A DNA stretch of 64,000 nucleotides from CAVTJL01 sp963752325 (GTDB lineage Bacteria; Pseudomonadota; Alphaproteobacteria; Geminicoccales; Geminicoccaceae): positions 62,001-126,000 of the forward strand of contig CAVVXU010000011.1 of the NCBI GenBank assembly GCA_963752325.1, in the 5' to 3' direction. Made by a program: the position numbers and the translations under genes. Numbering within the stretch: the first letter of the stretch is position 1; the number at the start of each line of letters is the position of its first letter. The notes below the pieces were generated by a model. It saw only the letters and a list, made by a program, of their open reading frames with translations, was not told the DNA's origin and made no database searches. Positions 19,625 through 29,978 of this stretch are shown here, piece by piece.

Positions 19625-21700
19625 ATGCCCCAGCCGACGCCCATTCTCGACTGCCGGGACCTCTCGATCTCCTACTCCACGCGATCGGGCGACATCCCGG
19701 CCGTCATCGACTTCAACCTCCAGGTCATGCCGGGTGAGGCCGTGGGCATCGTCGGCGAGTCGGGCTGCGGCAAGTCGACGGTGGCCTTGGCCATCATGCG
19801 CTATCTCGGCACGAACGGCCGCATCACCGGCGGCTCGATCCACTTCAAGGGTCGGGACATGACGAGCATGGGCGAGGACGAGCTGCGCTCGCTGCGCGGC
19901 TCCGAGATCGCCATGGTCTATCAGGAGCCGATGGCCTCGCTCAATCCGTCGATGCGCATCGGCCGCCAGCTCACCGAGGTGCCGCTCACCCACGAGAAGG
20001 TGTCGCACAAGGAGGCGCACGACCGCGCGCTCCAGATGCTGGCCGACGTCAACCTGCCCGATCCCGCCCGGATCATGGAGAGCTACCCGCACCAGATCTC
20101 GGGCGGTCAGCAGCAGCGCGTCGTCATCGCGATGGCGCTGCTCTCGAGCCCGTCGCTGCTTCTCCTCGACGAGCCGACGACCGCCCTCGACGTCACGGTC
20201 GAGGCCGGCATCGTCGACCTGGTGCGCGACCTCGGCACCCGCTTCGGCACCTCGATGATCTACATCAGCCACAATCTCGGGCTGATCCTCGAGACCTGCG
20301 ACCGCATCACCGTCATGTACTCGGGCGAGGCGATCGAGGTCGGGCGCGTCAAGGACGTGTTCGACGAGATGCGCCATCCCTATACGCGCGGCCTCTTCAG
20401 CTCGATCCCGCTGCCCGGGGCGGACAAGAACGCGCGGCCGCTCATGCCCATCCGCGGCCAGCTGCCGCTGCCGCACGAGCGGCCGCCGGGCTGCAATTTC
20501 GGGCCGCGCTGCGACTATTTCCGCGAAGGCGTGTGCGATCACGGCGAGATCGCCATGGAGCTGGTCGAGGGAACCGACGGCCAGCGCGTGCGCTGCCGGC
20601 GCTTCCGCGAGATCGACTGGGACGCGGCAAGGCCGAGGCGGCGGCAGGCCGATGCCCAGCCCCTGGGCGACGTCGTGCTCGAGATCGACAATCTGAAGAA
20701 ATATTACGAGATGGACGCTGCCCTGCTCTCGGGCGGCGAGGCCCGGGTGGTCAAGGCCAACGAGCAGCTCGACTTCGTGGCGCGCGAGGCCGAGACCGTG
20801 GCCATCGTCGGCGAATCGGGCTGCGGCAAGTCGACCTTCGCCAAGGTCCTGATGGGGCTCGAGACGGCGACCGACGGCGAGGCCAGGCTCAACGGCAAGA
20901 ACATCGCCAACACGCCCGTGCAGAAAAGGCGCCCGCAGACGGTGGGCTATCTGCAGATGGTCTTCCAGAACCCCTTCGACACGCTGAACCCCAGCCACAG
21001 CGTCGGCGGCCAGATCTCGCGCGTGATCAGGAAGTTCGGCGTCGAGAAGGACCCGGGCAAGATCCGCGAGCGCGTCTTCCAGCTCCTGGACACGGTCAAG
21101 CTGCCGCGCGAGTTCTACTGGAGGAAGCCGCGCCAGCTCTCGGGCGGCCAGAAGCAGCGTGTGGGCATCGCCCGCGCCTTCGCCGGCGAGCCCAAGGTCG
21201 TCGTGGCCGACGAGCCCGTCTCGGCGCTCGACGTCTCGGTCCAGGCCGCCGTGACCCAGCTCCTGATGGACATCCAGAGCCGCAACCGCACGACGCTTTT
21301 GTTCATCAGCCACGACCTCTCGCTCGTCCGTTATTTGGCCGATCGCGTGGTCGTCATGTATCTGGGCCACATCGTCGAGCAGGGCACCACCGCCGAGGTT
21401 TTTTCACCCCCCTACCACCCCTATACCGAGGCGCTCCTGTCGGCCGTCCCCATCGCCGACACCTCGATCAAAAAGAAAAGAATCGTGCTCCAGGGCGACA
21501 TCCCCTCGGCCATGAACCCGCCTTCGGGCTGCCCCTTCCACACCCGCTGCCCGCGTTTTTTGGGTGATATCTGCGTCAACGAGTTCCCGCCCAACCGCGA
21601 CTTCGGCAACGGCCACCGCATCCGCTGCCACATCGAGCCCGAGCAGCTCCTGGCCGTCGAGCCGGTGATCCAGTCGGCGGAGCCGGTCGCGGCGGCGTAG
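19625..21700 (+). CDS. Fused double ABC ATPase (DppD-DppF-like)
   Basis: The product is 691 residues and holds two complete ATPase modules in one chain. Module 1 has the Walker A GESGCGKST near residue 46, the signature ISGGQQQR and Walker B LLLLDEPTTALD. Module 2 begins near residue 345 and repeats GESGCGKST, LSGGQKQRVGIARAF and VVVADEPVSALD. Each module is followed by the oligopeptide-transporter C-terminal extension with Cys-rich GCNFGPRC and GCPFHTRCPRF segments, as in DppD/DppF, which can hold an iron-sulfur cluster. It powers uptake through the two permeases encoded upstream. In many bacteria the two ATPases are separate genes; here they are joined. Confidence 0.95.
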   Translation: MPQPTPILDCRDLSISYSTRSGDIPAVIDFNLQVMPGEAVGIVGESGCGKSTVALAIMRYLGTNGRITGGSIHFKGRDMTSMGEDELRSLRGSEIAMVYQEPMASLNPSMRIGRQLTEVPLTHEKVSHKEAHDRALQMLADVNLPDPARIMESYPHQISGGQQQRVVIAMALLSSPSLLLLDEPTTALDVTVEAGIVDLVRDLGTRFGTSMIYISHNLGLILETCDRITVMYSGEAIEVGRVKDVFDEMRHPYTRGLFSSIPLPGADKNARPLMPIRGQLPLPHERPPGCNFGPRCDYFREGVCDHGEIAMELVEGTDGQRVRCRRFREIDWDAARPRRRQADAQPLGDVVLEIDNLKKYYEMDAALLSGGEARVVKANEQLDFVAREAETVAIVGESGCGKSTFAKVLMGLETATDGEARLNGKNIANTPVQKRRPQTVGYLQMVFQNPFDTLNPSHSVGGQISRVIRKFGVEKDPGKIRERVFQLLDTVKLPREFYWRKPRQLSGGQKQRVGIARAFAGEPKVVVADEPVSALDVSVQAAVTQLLMDIQSRNRTTLLFISHDLSLVRYLADRVVVMYLGHIVEQGTTAEVFSPPYHPYTEALLSAVPIADTSIKKKRIVLQGDIPSAMNPPSGCPFHTRCPRFLGDICVNEFPPNRDFGNGHRIRCHIEPEQLLAVEPVIQSAEPVAAA

Positions 21701-21717
21701 CACCCACCGAAAGTCGC

Positions 21718-21733
21718 GCCGGCCTATGCCGGC
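21718..21733. terminator. Small GC hairpin between convergent genes
   Basis: GCCGGC-CTAT-GCCGGC forms a perfect 6-bp stem between the ATPase stop and the stop of the opposite-strand hydrolase, overlapping the latter's last codons. It could serve as a short bidirectional terminator, but there is no clear U-tract, so the call is tentative. Confidence 0.35.
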
Positions 21734-22344
21734 TGAAAGAGTCGTGCCAGCTCGGCGGAATCGCACAGATTCGCGTATTTCTGGCCGATGTCGAAGAGGT
21801 TGGCCTGATGCGGCTCGGGTGCCCGGTCGCCGAGGCAGTCGGTGACCGCGACCGGCCGGAAGTTGCAGCTGATCGCGTCGATGATCGAGGCGCGCACGCA
21901 GCCGCTCGTCGTTGCGCCCGTGACGACGATGGTGTCGACGCCGCGATAGCGCAGGATCGATGCGAGGCCGGTCTCGAAGAACGCCGATGGCTGGGTCTTG
22001 CGGATGATGACGTCTCCCCGGCGCGGCGCCAGAAAGTCGACCACGTGGCTGGCGGGGGCGCTCTCCGTGAGCTCGCGCAGGCCCGGCACCTTCTCGCACC
22101 ACACGCCGGCGTTCGAGCCATCCTCCTCGTAGACAATCCGCGTGAAGACGATGGGTGCCCCATGCCGGCGAAAAAGCTCGATGACGGGCTTCGTCCGCTC
22201 CGCCGCCTCGAGAATATTGCCCCCGCCGAAGATCGCCGGATCGACGAACCCGTTGACGAGATCGACCACCAGAAGGGCGGGTGATCTTCCCAGCGCGATC
22301 CGCCCGCCGAAGCCTTGTTTCTTGTAGATCTCGGTTTCTGTCAT
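21724..22344 (-). CDS. Isochorismatase-family cysteine hydrolase (amidase-like)
   Basis: The product is 206 residues with the isochorismatase fold. The catalytic triad is visible: Asp in LLVVDLVNGF (near residue 28), Lys in VIIRKTQPSAF (near 115) and the nucleophile Cys in VTGATTSGCVRAS (near 149). The long N-terminal segment and the overall pattern resemble N-carbamoylsarcosine amidase-type members more than true isochorismatases. It is convergent with the ABC transporter, so it is not in that operon, though hydrolysis of an imported amide is a possible link. The ATG at 22344 gives a full-length product. Confidence 0.88.
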   Translation of the reverse strand: MTETEIYKKQGFGGRIALGRSPALLVVDLVNGFVDPAIFGGGNILEAAERTKPVIELFRRHGAPIVFTRIVYEEDGSNAGVWCEKVPGLRELTESAPASHVVDFLAPRRGDVIIRKTQPSAFFETGLASILRYRGVDTIVVTGATTSGCVRASIIDAISCNFRPVAVTDCLGDRAPEPHQANLFDIGQKYANLCDSAELARLFQPA

Positions 22345-22419
22345 GGGGGCGCCTCCCTGGGTGCCGGTTGCTTCTCAGCATCGCCCGGGCGGCTCGTCGT
22401 GCAAAGGACGAAAGCCGTC

Positions 22420-25400
22420 TCAGGAGTTCTTCGTTTCCACCTTGGCCAGCGTCGCCAATATTGGCTCAAGCAGCGAGGTGTCCGGCTCGCTGCCGGATGC
22501 CTCGCAAGCTCCGGCGTACGACCGGGCCAGCGCGCCCATCAGCGGCGCGACCGCCTCCGGCAGGCGGAGAAAGGCGGGGCTCAGCCATCGGATGCCTTCT
22601 CCGAATGCATCGCTTGCCTCCGCGGCACGCCCGTCAGCCACCAACATCGAGCCGTAGGCGCCCAGACTCATTGCGAGGTCGGGGAGGAAGGCGTCGGGTC
22701 GGTCGGCGGCGAGCTTGCGGTAGTGCCCTGCTGCCTCCGCTGCCGCCTCGATGGCCGGCTCGTGGCGGCCGAGAGCGGACAGCCTGATGCGGAGATTGTT
22801 GAGCGCGCGCGCAAGCTCGGGGAGAAAGGCGTCGGTCCGGTCAGCGGCGAGCTCTTTATAAAGGTCGACAGCCTCCTGGGTGGCATCGAGCGCGGGCTTA
22901 TGCAGAGAGAGTGCGGCGAGGTCGCAACCGAGATTGTCAAGCCCCAGGGCGAGGTCGGGGCGGAAGGCGTCGGGCCGCGCGGTTGCGAGCCTGCGGAAGA
23001 TGCCCAGTGCCTCTTGGGTGGCAGTTAGGGCTTCCTCGTGGCAATCGAGGGAGGACAGCGCCGCTCCGAGATTGATAAGCGCGCCGCCGAGATGGGGCGA
23101 GGCATTAGGTGGGTCAGGGACGAGATTCCTATGCACTTCCACCGCCTCTCGGGCGGCGGCGACTGAGCGCTCACCGCGACCGACATCGGGCTCGCGACGG
23201 GCGACGGCCGATTCCACCCCTGCTGAAGTGTTGAGCGCCATGGCGAGGAGAGGAAGGAAGTCTTCGGGGCGGTCGGCTGTGAGCTTTCGTACGATGTCCA
23301 CCGCCTCCTGGATCACTTCAAGGGCCCTTTCGCGATGGCCGAGAGCGGATAGTCTGATGGCTAGATCGTTGAGGGCACCGGCCAGCTCGGCAAGGAAGGC
23401 GTCAGGCCGGTCGGCGGAAAGCTTCCTGTAGATCTCCACGGCCTCCTGAGCGGGTGCGAGCGCGGGCGCATCGCGGCCCACAGCCGAGAGCATCCCGCTC
23501 AGTCTGTTGAGTGCATTGGCGAGAGCGTTCCTCGCGGTTTCTGTACCGTCCTGGGTCTGTCTGCGACGCTCGCTAACGACTAGCTCCAGGACGGCGACAG
23601 CCACGGAACGCGCCGCCGTCGTTGGGTAGGGCAGATGCGGCTCGAGAGCCAGGGCGATCCGGAGCCGCAGGGGCTCATCGCAAGCGTCGGCGACCATGTG
23701 CTCAAGCTGGACAAGGACCGGCGTGCCGAGCTCCAGCCCGACCGTGATGGCCGCCTTTGCCAGTTCCTCGGGAAACTCGGCCACGGCACGCTCGAACAGA
23801 TCCCCGCGTGCCGGAGACCGCATGGCAATACGACCCAGCACGGTCAGCGCATGTTTCTGCTGCTCCTCGGTCGTGCGCGCTCCGAGCGACGCGTGGAGAA
23901 GGCCCGTATGGCGAGGAAGCTCCTGCGCCACGAGCTGCTCACCAAGGAGATCGGGGCCGAGCGCGCCGAGGCTCTCGGGCTCGGGATAGAGCCGTGCCAC
24001 CAGTCCGGCGATGGCTCGACGGCGTATGGCAGGCTGATCGTAGGCCAGCGGTGCCCGCTCCACCACCGCCTCGACCATGCCCCTGTCCGTAGCGTTGCCG
24101 GCGAGCGTCGCCAGCGTCACCGCCTGGGCCACGAGCGGCTCATACTCGTCCGGAGCGAGATGGATGGCTTCGAGGCCCTGATTCCAGGCGCGACGCTCGC
24201 GCTTGATGACCTCGTCGAGGAGATCCTCCGCCGCCTCGATCGTTTGGCCACGCGCCGCCGCGAGCGCTGCCAGGTGAACGAAGAGGGGTGTAGCGAACTG
24301 TGCGAGGGCCAGATCGGGCGGATCGGCGATAGGCCCCTGCAGCTCGAGCTTCTCCTGGAAGCGCATGGCAGCCGCGTCGAACAACGCGACGCCGCTGGCC
24401 CGGCGTCGTTCTCCAACGGGGGCAGAAGGATAGGTGTCACCATGGCCTACGAGCAGCTCCTGCGCGTCGGCGCTTGCCCGCCCTAGCCGCTCCCACCATT
24501 CGGCTGCTGCTCGCGCCAGGAGCAGCACACGGAGCCTTGGTGCCGTGCCTCCGCGCGCGTGGCGGAGCAGCTCCACCAGCTCCTCGCGGCGGGTCTCGGC
24601 ATAGTCCACAATGACGAGCAGAGCCTCCTTGCCGTCGCAGAGCCGCTGCAACGCCTCTGGCGGAGCGCCGCTCGCCATCCGGTCGAGGAACCCGGCGTGC
24701 CACCCTTTTGTCGTGAGCCGCCGCGCCAGCTCCATCGCCAGCCTGGTCTTGCCTGCACCGCCCCGCTCATGGAGGAGGCGGACGGCGCGACGCCTGTCGT
24801 CGTCCTCGCACCAGCTGATCAGCTTCTCGACCTCTGGCTCCCGTGCAGGATGAAAAGGCACGACCGCATAGTCCGGCCTCAGCAGCCAATAGTCCTGGCC
24901 GGGCGGCCCATCGAGCAATCGACGCCCGTCACGAAGAAGAAGCCGCGAGCGCAGCTCGACCAGCACCTCCGCTCATACGCTCCGGCAGTCGTGCCAGCTC
25001 CTCGCGCATCTCGAGGAGTGCCGACAGCGCATCCGGCAGCAGCCGATCGAGCACATCCCGCTCGCGGACATAGGCGCCGTAGGTGTGGACGAGCAGCGTG
25101 CGGACGCGCGAGCGCTCGTCCGCGCCGAGCCCGCCGAGCAATCCGGCGCCATCCCGCATGATCTCGTCGGCGATCGATTTTCCGTCGAGATTGAGGTCGA
25201 CCACGCGCCGCAGCGTGGGTCCATGTAGATCGAGAAGAGGCTCGACGGTGGCAGCAAGCCACTCGCCCTCGATGTCGCCGAGCTCCCGTCCGAGCGCCTC
25301 CTCGACGCGGCGTGCCGTCTGCCGCAGCGTCAGCGGCCCGCTCGCTCCGAAGAGCTTCAGCCCCGCATCGACCAGATCGGCCAGCGGCAGCCCCGTCTTG

Positions 25401-25456
25401 ATGCCGAGCAGCTTGGCACCGACCAGCGCGACGACCCGGGCTCGCCCTTCTATCAT
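22420..25456 (-). CDS. STAND P-loop NTPase with C-terminal TPR-like repeats, one frameshift
   Basis: Two overlapping frames form one protein of about 1,010 residues. The first (25456 to about 24960) is an all-helical N-terminal domain of unknown type. After a +1 shift near 24965 the second frame gives EVLVELRSRL, then the P-loop RGGAGKTRLAMELARRL, Walker B LLVIVDYAETR and a LRVLLLAR strand, typical of STAND/NACHT-like switch ATPases. The C-terminal 370 residues hold about six or seven 45-50-residue helical repeats with a recurrent ADRPDAFLPELA core and ALNxLxxxLSALGR. Such proteins sense a ligand through the repeats and oligomerise; many belong to bacterial conflict or signalling systems. No obvious effector domain is seen at either end. 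The ATG at 25456 is the first start. Confidence 0.7.
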
Positions 25457-25536
25457 TCCTCAACCGCCCCGTTCGTTCGGAGCAGCTTGCGCCTCGCCGC
25501 CTGCCAGGGTCAACGCCAGCGGCGACCGAGCCGCCT

Positions 25537-26187
25537 TCAGCCTCGCGCCCCCTCCACCCCATACGCCCTGAGAAACGTCCTCACCGCCCCCTCGGCCCTT
25601 CGGTCGATCTCCGCCTGCCCCGGCAGCCGCTCGAACGCAAAAAGCGCCTTCAGATGCAGCTCGGCCCGGATCAGGCTCACCAGCTCCACCGCCGCGATCT
25701 CGGGCTCCGGCACGTTCAGCATGCCGCGCTCGCCCATGCGGCGCAGATAGGCGGCAAGGCGTGCCTGCAGCCGCGCCGGCCCGGCCTCGTAAAAAGCCCG
25801 GCCCAGCTCGGGCGTGCGGGCGCTCTCGGCCGCCACGACCCGGTAGATGGCGATGCTGTCGGGCTCGAGGAGGAATCGCAACAGCGCCCGGGCCAGCTCC
25901 GCGAGCGTGCCCGCCACGTCGTCCCCGCCTGTGTCCAGCGCCTCCACGGCGGAGGCGTGGCGCCGGCACTGGGCCACCACCACCGCCTCGAACAGCGCCT
26001 CCTTGCTCGGGAAGTGGCCGTAGAGCGTGGCCTTGGAGACGCCCGCCTCGCGCGCGATCGCATCGACGCTGGCTGCCGCATAGCCGTCCTCGAGAAAGCG
26101 CGCGCGCGCCGCCTCGAGCAGGGCCAGCAGCTTGGGGCGGGGGGCCGTGCCCTCGGGCTCCGTCGAACAGGCGGCCGAGGCGCGCAT
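25537..26187 (-). CDS. TetR/AcrR-family transcriptional regulator
   Basis: The product is 216 residues. The N-terminal helix-turn-helix is textbook: AARARFLEDGYAAASVDAIA, then REAGVSKATLYGHFPSKEAL (about residues 25-70). The C-terminal helical ligand domain has no recognisable substrate. It starts at the ATG at 26187. A perfect 8-7-8 palindrome lies 17 bases upstream, which suggests autorepression. The genes downstream on the same strand (STAND ATPase) and upstream (NHL propeller) could be co-regulated, but no efflux gene is adjacent. Confidence 0.92.
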   Translation of the reverse strand: MRASAACSTEPEGTAPRPKLLALLEAARARFLEDGYAAASVDAIAREAGVSKATLYGHFPSKEALFEAVVVAQCRRHASAVEALDTGGDDVAGTLAELARALLRFLLEPDSIAIYRVVAAESARTPELGRAFYEAGPARLQARLAAYLRRMGERGMLNVPEPEIAAVELVSLIRAELHLKALFAFERLPGQAEIDRRAEGAVRTFLRAYGVEGARG

Positions 26188-26203
26188 CGATGCTCCGGAA
26201 GCG

Positions 26204-26226
26204 GTGAACTGTACCGTTCAGTTCAC
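26204..26226. promoter_or_regulatory. Probable TetR operator (8-bp inverted repeat, 7-bp spacer)
   Basis: GTGAACTG, spacer TACCGTT, CAGTTCAC form a perfect inverted repeat directly upstream of the TetR start codon, in a region that must contain its promoter. Size and position match operators of AcrR-type repressors. Binding is inferred. Confidence 0.65.
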
Positions 26227-26314
26227 CCTTGACGTAGGCCCCGGCAGGGCCCCCCGCAACGGTCCCGCAGGCCCCGCCACCCCGCAGCGATGTCGCAGGC
26301 CCCGCCGGGTGCGC

Positions 26315-28299
26315 TCAGGGCTTCTCGGGCGGGCCCAGCAGCGGCATCTGCACCGGCGTCGCCAGCCCCACGAACACCACGACGCCATAGCCGCCGGGAT
26401 TGCTCGGGAAGGGGATCTGCTTCCAGTTGTTGGCGAGCCAGACATTGCCCGAGCCGTCGATCGTGACACTCGTGACGCGCACCAGAGCGTCGCTGCCATA
26501 GCCCGATCCTCGGCGAGATGCCCTGGCCCGTCCTGAAGCCCGGCGGGCAGGTCTCGGGCCGGGCGCCGCACAGCTCGACCACGCGCTGGCCGTTGAAGTT
26601 GGCGACCCACACATGATCGCCGCCGTCGACCGCGATGCCCCAGGGCAGATCGATCCCGCCGCCCTTGTAGGGCGAGCCTTTCAGCGGCTTGCCGTCCGGG
26701 CCCAGCGCCACCACCGAGGGCTTGCCGTGCCGGTGCCCGCGCTCGTTCAGCGCGTCGATGATCTCCTGGGGCCCGATGTTGCCCCGGGCGCAGATCGGGA
26801 TCGTCGCATTGTTGGCGAGCCAGACATTGCCCAGGCTGTCGAGCGCGATGCCGAAAGGAAAGCTGATGCTCTTGTCGGTGAAGGGCGAGCCCGGCAGCGG
26901 CGTGCCGTCCGGCCCCACCGCCGCCACATTGTTGCTGATATTGCCCGCCACCCAGGCATTGCCCTTGGCGTCGACGGCGATGCCGAACGGCCCCTTGATG
27001 CCCAGATCGTCGAAGTGGTTCGCCTTGTAGGCGTTGCCGTCCGGGATCATCGTCACGCTGTCGCTGCCGCAATTGGCGATCCAGACATTGCCGTTATTGT
27101 CGGAGGCCATGCCCTGCGGCCCGCTGATGTCGCCATAGGTCCAGCCCGTGCCGGCCGGCGAGCGCGGCGTCCCGTCGGGCTTGAATTCCGAGACGCTGTT
27201 GGCGGGGATGTCCTTCGTGCAGTTCGAGCCCTGAAACGCGAAATTGCCGATCCAGGCATTGCCGCTCTTGGCGATCACGGCGCCGAACCCGGCCCCATAG
27301 ACGCCCGCCGCCCTCGAAGGGCGCGCCCGGCGCGTCATGGCCGTCCGGCGTCAGCTTGATCACCTGCTCGCCGCCGCACACCACCGCGTCCGGCCCCACC
27401 TCCTTGCTGTAGACATAATTGTTGGCGACCCAGGCATTGCCCTCCTCATCGAAGGTCACATAGCCCGCACCGTTCAGCTCGTGCCCGTTGCCCACATAGA
27501 TGAGCGCCAGCGTCCAGGCGTCGGGGGCTGCGTCCAGCACCGGCTGATAGGTCGAGGCCTGCTGCGAGAGCTTGAAGAGCTGCTTCACATGCTGCCAGGG
27601 ATAGTGCGCGATGTTGATCGCGGCCGTCAGCGTGTCGGCGGGCGGGCTGCCGCCCGGCGCCTTGGCCGCCTTGAAGAGCTTGTTGCACGCGCTGGCCTTG
27701 CTCGACTCGACGCAGGCCGCCAGCATGTTGGCCATCGTGTTGAACGTCTTCATCGTCGAGGTCAAAAGCCCGTTGGGCGGCGTGCCCAGAAGCGAGGCCA
27801 CCTCGCCCGACCCGACGTCCACGATGTTGCGCAGCGTCAGCGCCGCGTTCTGCAGCCCGGGGGAGGGGCCGGCGATCGTCGTCCCCTCGATGAACTGCGC
27901 CATCGCCACGGCCGTCGCCACCGTCGAGCGCTCGTTGATCACCACCTGGTTCGTCACCGGCGCCGTGCCCAGCACGGTCGCCAGGCGCACCGCCCCCGGC
28001 GCACGCCCCGCCGCGCTGGTGAACGCATTGTCGGCAACGAGATAGAGCACGGCATCCGAGGCACCGGGCGCGGTGTAGTGAATGGAAAAAGCCCCGTCCT
28101 CGCCCGCCTGCGTCTGCCCCAGCGACGTGGCCGAGCCCCCGGCACCCCCGGCCCGATAAAGCGTCACGGTGGGATAGGGAACGGCCGCATCGCCGCTCAT
28201 CACCGTGCCCGCCACCTCGGCCGCCTGCGCCGCCATGGCCGGGCCCGACACCAGCGCCGCAAGCCCGAGAGCCCTGATCATTCTTCCGATGCTGCCCAT
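26315..28299 (-). CDS. Secreted NHL-repeat beta-propeller protein, two frameshifts
   Basis: From the ATG at 28299, preceded by AGAGGAAG, the product has a signal peptide (MIRALGLAALVSGPAMAAQA). A first domain of about 300 residues is followed by an NHL-type propeller with repeats of the form GNxWVAN (DEEGNAWVANN, SGNAWIGN, NGNVWIAN, KGNAWVAG, LGNVWLAN, GDHVWVAN, SGNVWLAN). Frameshifts near 27305 and 26501 interrupt it; removing one base at each restores the repeat pattern. With both corrected the product is about 660 residues, periplasmic or extracellular. NHL propellers bind ligands or act as lyase/lactonase-like enzymes; none is predictable here. Read as one gene because the propeller period runs through both breaks. 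Confidence 0.8.
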
Positions 28300-28601
28300 G
28301 AGTTTCTTCCTCTTTTTTGTCAGCTTCGGTTGGGCCATCGCTCGCGCTCGCCGCCACAGGATGGCCGTCCGCCCGTCGCCATTGTCGGTCTCCTGGCGGG
28401 CCATGGCAACCCGGAACATGGGACGGCGTGCGTGATCCCTGCATTTGTCCGGGGGTCGAAGGAATGTGATCGGATGCCACCTGCATCCGGCGGCGGCCGC
28501 CAGGGCTCTCTTGAGGCGGGCACAGAGCGGCCCCCGACCAAAAGAGCCTTCCGTCAGGCGACCATTCGCCATTACGTTGAGTGCCGAGGAGGACTCTCAC
28601 C

Positions 28602-29096
28602 ATGGCGACGCGCCAGGAAGACATTTACGCCGAGGATTTATACTGCTGGACACAAGACCAGGCGGCAGCGCTGCGCCGTCTCGCGGAAACCCGTTGGAAC
28701 AGCCCGCTCGATCTCGAGCATCTGGCCGAGGAGGTGGAGGATCTGGGCCGATCCACCCGCACCACCGTCCGCAGCCAGCTCCAGCGCATCATCGAGCATT
28801 GCCTGAAGCTCGAGCATGTGACCCTCGCCGACCCCCGATCGGGCTGGATGCGTGCCGCCGTCGACGCTCGCGCCGAAATGGTCGACCGCCTTACGCGAAC
28901 GCTCCGCCCCGACGTCGAGGCCAACCTGCAGCGCCTCTACACCCCGGTCCGCCGCATGGCCGCCCTCGCCCTCATTGGGCACGGTGAGCCGCAAGCCGCT
29001 GACGCCTTGCCCGAAGAGTGCCCCTACGGTCTCGACCAGCTCTCGAATGGAGAGCGGCTCCCGGAGGACGGGCAGAGGTCCTCGCATCATGCCTAG
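28602..29096 (+). CDS. DUF29 family protein (copy 1)
   Basis: The product is 164 residues, starting MATRQEDIYAEDLYCWTQDQ at the ATG at 28602 with GAGGAGG upstream; a further 7-residue extension to 28581 is less likely. The sequence matches the DUF29 family common in Alphaproteobacteria and Cyanobacteria: the block LDLEHLAEEVEDLG, a central helical region (LQRIIEHCLKLEH) and the C-terminal ALPEECPYGLDQL. Function is unknown; the fold is all-helical. A second copy in the opposite orientation lies 3.3 kb away. Confidence 0.88.
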   Translation: MATRQEDIYAEDLYCWTQDQAAALRRLAETRWNSPLDLEHLAEEVEDLGRSTRTTVRSQLQRIIEHCLKLEHVTLADPRSGWMRAAVDARAEMVDRLTRTLRPDVEANLQRLYTPVRRMAALALIGHGEPQAADALPEECPYGLDQLSNGERLPEDGQRSSHHA

Positions 29097-29295
29097 CGCA
29101 CTGTTGCCATGCCCGATCGAAAGGCTTGATCCCTGGCGGGGCGCAATCAGACCAAAGCGAACAGGATTGAATGCACGGCCACCGGCATCGCCAACATGGT
29201 TGAGGGCCAATAGGCCGAGAGCATCCGGCGCCGGGACCAGCGTCGGGAGAATAACGAGGATCGGGGGTCATGATGAGCCTTGGAGCGGCAACAGG

Positions 29296-29757
29296 ATGCC
29301 ATTGAGCGCCAGCGATCTCGCGAAGGTTCGCGGCGAGGGCAAAGGCGCCGCCACAGGCGGGGATCTGGGTGATGACCTAGGCCGCGCCGATGGTGTCGAT
29401 GCCGCAGGTGAGCTTGTCACCTATCTCTCTGCCGAAGGCCTTGGGCCTGAGCAAATCCGCACCCGCGCCACATTCGAATTCCCAGCGCTGCAAGGCAACT
29501 CCTACTTCGCCGTCGATATTGACGAATCCCGCTTATCGGCAAAGGCGGCTGCGCGCGAGGACGCGGAGTTGGTCGCAGAGCTGGAAACGGCTGCTAGGGC
29601 CGAGCGCGTGTCGCTCCTCCGGTTGTGGCCGATCTACGACGAGGCATTTGATGCGGCCTACGATCGTGCCTTCCTCGAGAGCTTCTTCCACGCCTTTGAG
29701 ACTGCTTTCGAGAGCGAGCTTGGCCATGCGCTCGAAATGGCTAAAGATGCCGGCTGA
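29296..29757 (+). CDS. Hypothetical protein, acidic helical
   Basis: An open frame of 153 residues starts at the ATG at 29296 (MPLSASDLAKVRGEGKGAA). It has no signal peptide, membrane segment or recognised domain. The middle contains FEFPALQGNSYFAVDIDESR and the C-terminus is rich in Glu, Ala and Phe (FLESFFHAFETAFESELG), probably helical. Codon use is weaker than in neighbours and no clear ribosome site is visible, so it may be a decayed or accessory gene. It lies in the stretch between the two DUF29 genes. Confidence 0.45.
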   Translation: MPLSASDLAKVRGEGKGAATGGDLGDDLGRADGVDAAGELVTYLSAEGLGPEQIRTRATFEFPALQGNSYFAVDIDESRLSAKAAAREDAELVAELETAARAERVSLLRLWPIYDEAFDAAYDRAFLESFFHAFETAFESELGHALEMAKDAG

Positions 29758-29978
29758 ATTCTGACAGTACGGCGCTATCGGTCATCCTCGCGTTCGGCGT
29801 GCTTGACCAGCGACCCCGGTGCGGGCAGAAGGAGGGCTACCCGAACTGCACCATGTCACCGTAACCCAGCGCGCAGAGCCCGGCGAGGCTTCCCGATCGG
29901 ATAGTCTGCCGGATGAGCTGCCATTGATTGAGCGCCTCGACGACTTTCGGGCACTGCTCCGCTCCGGGCAGAAGGCTC

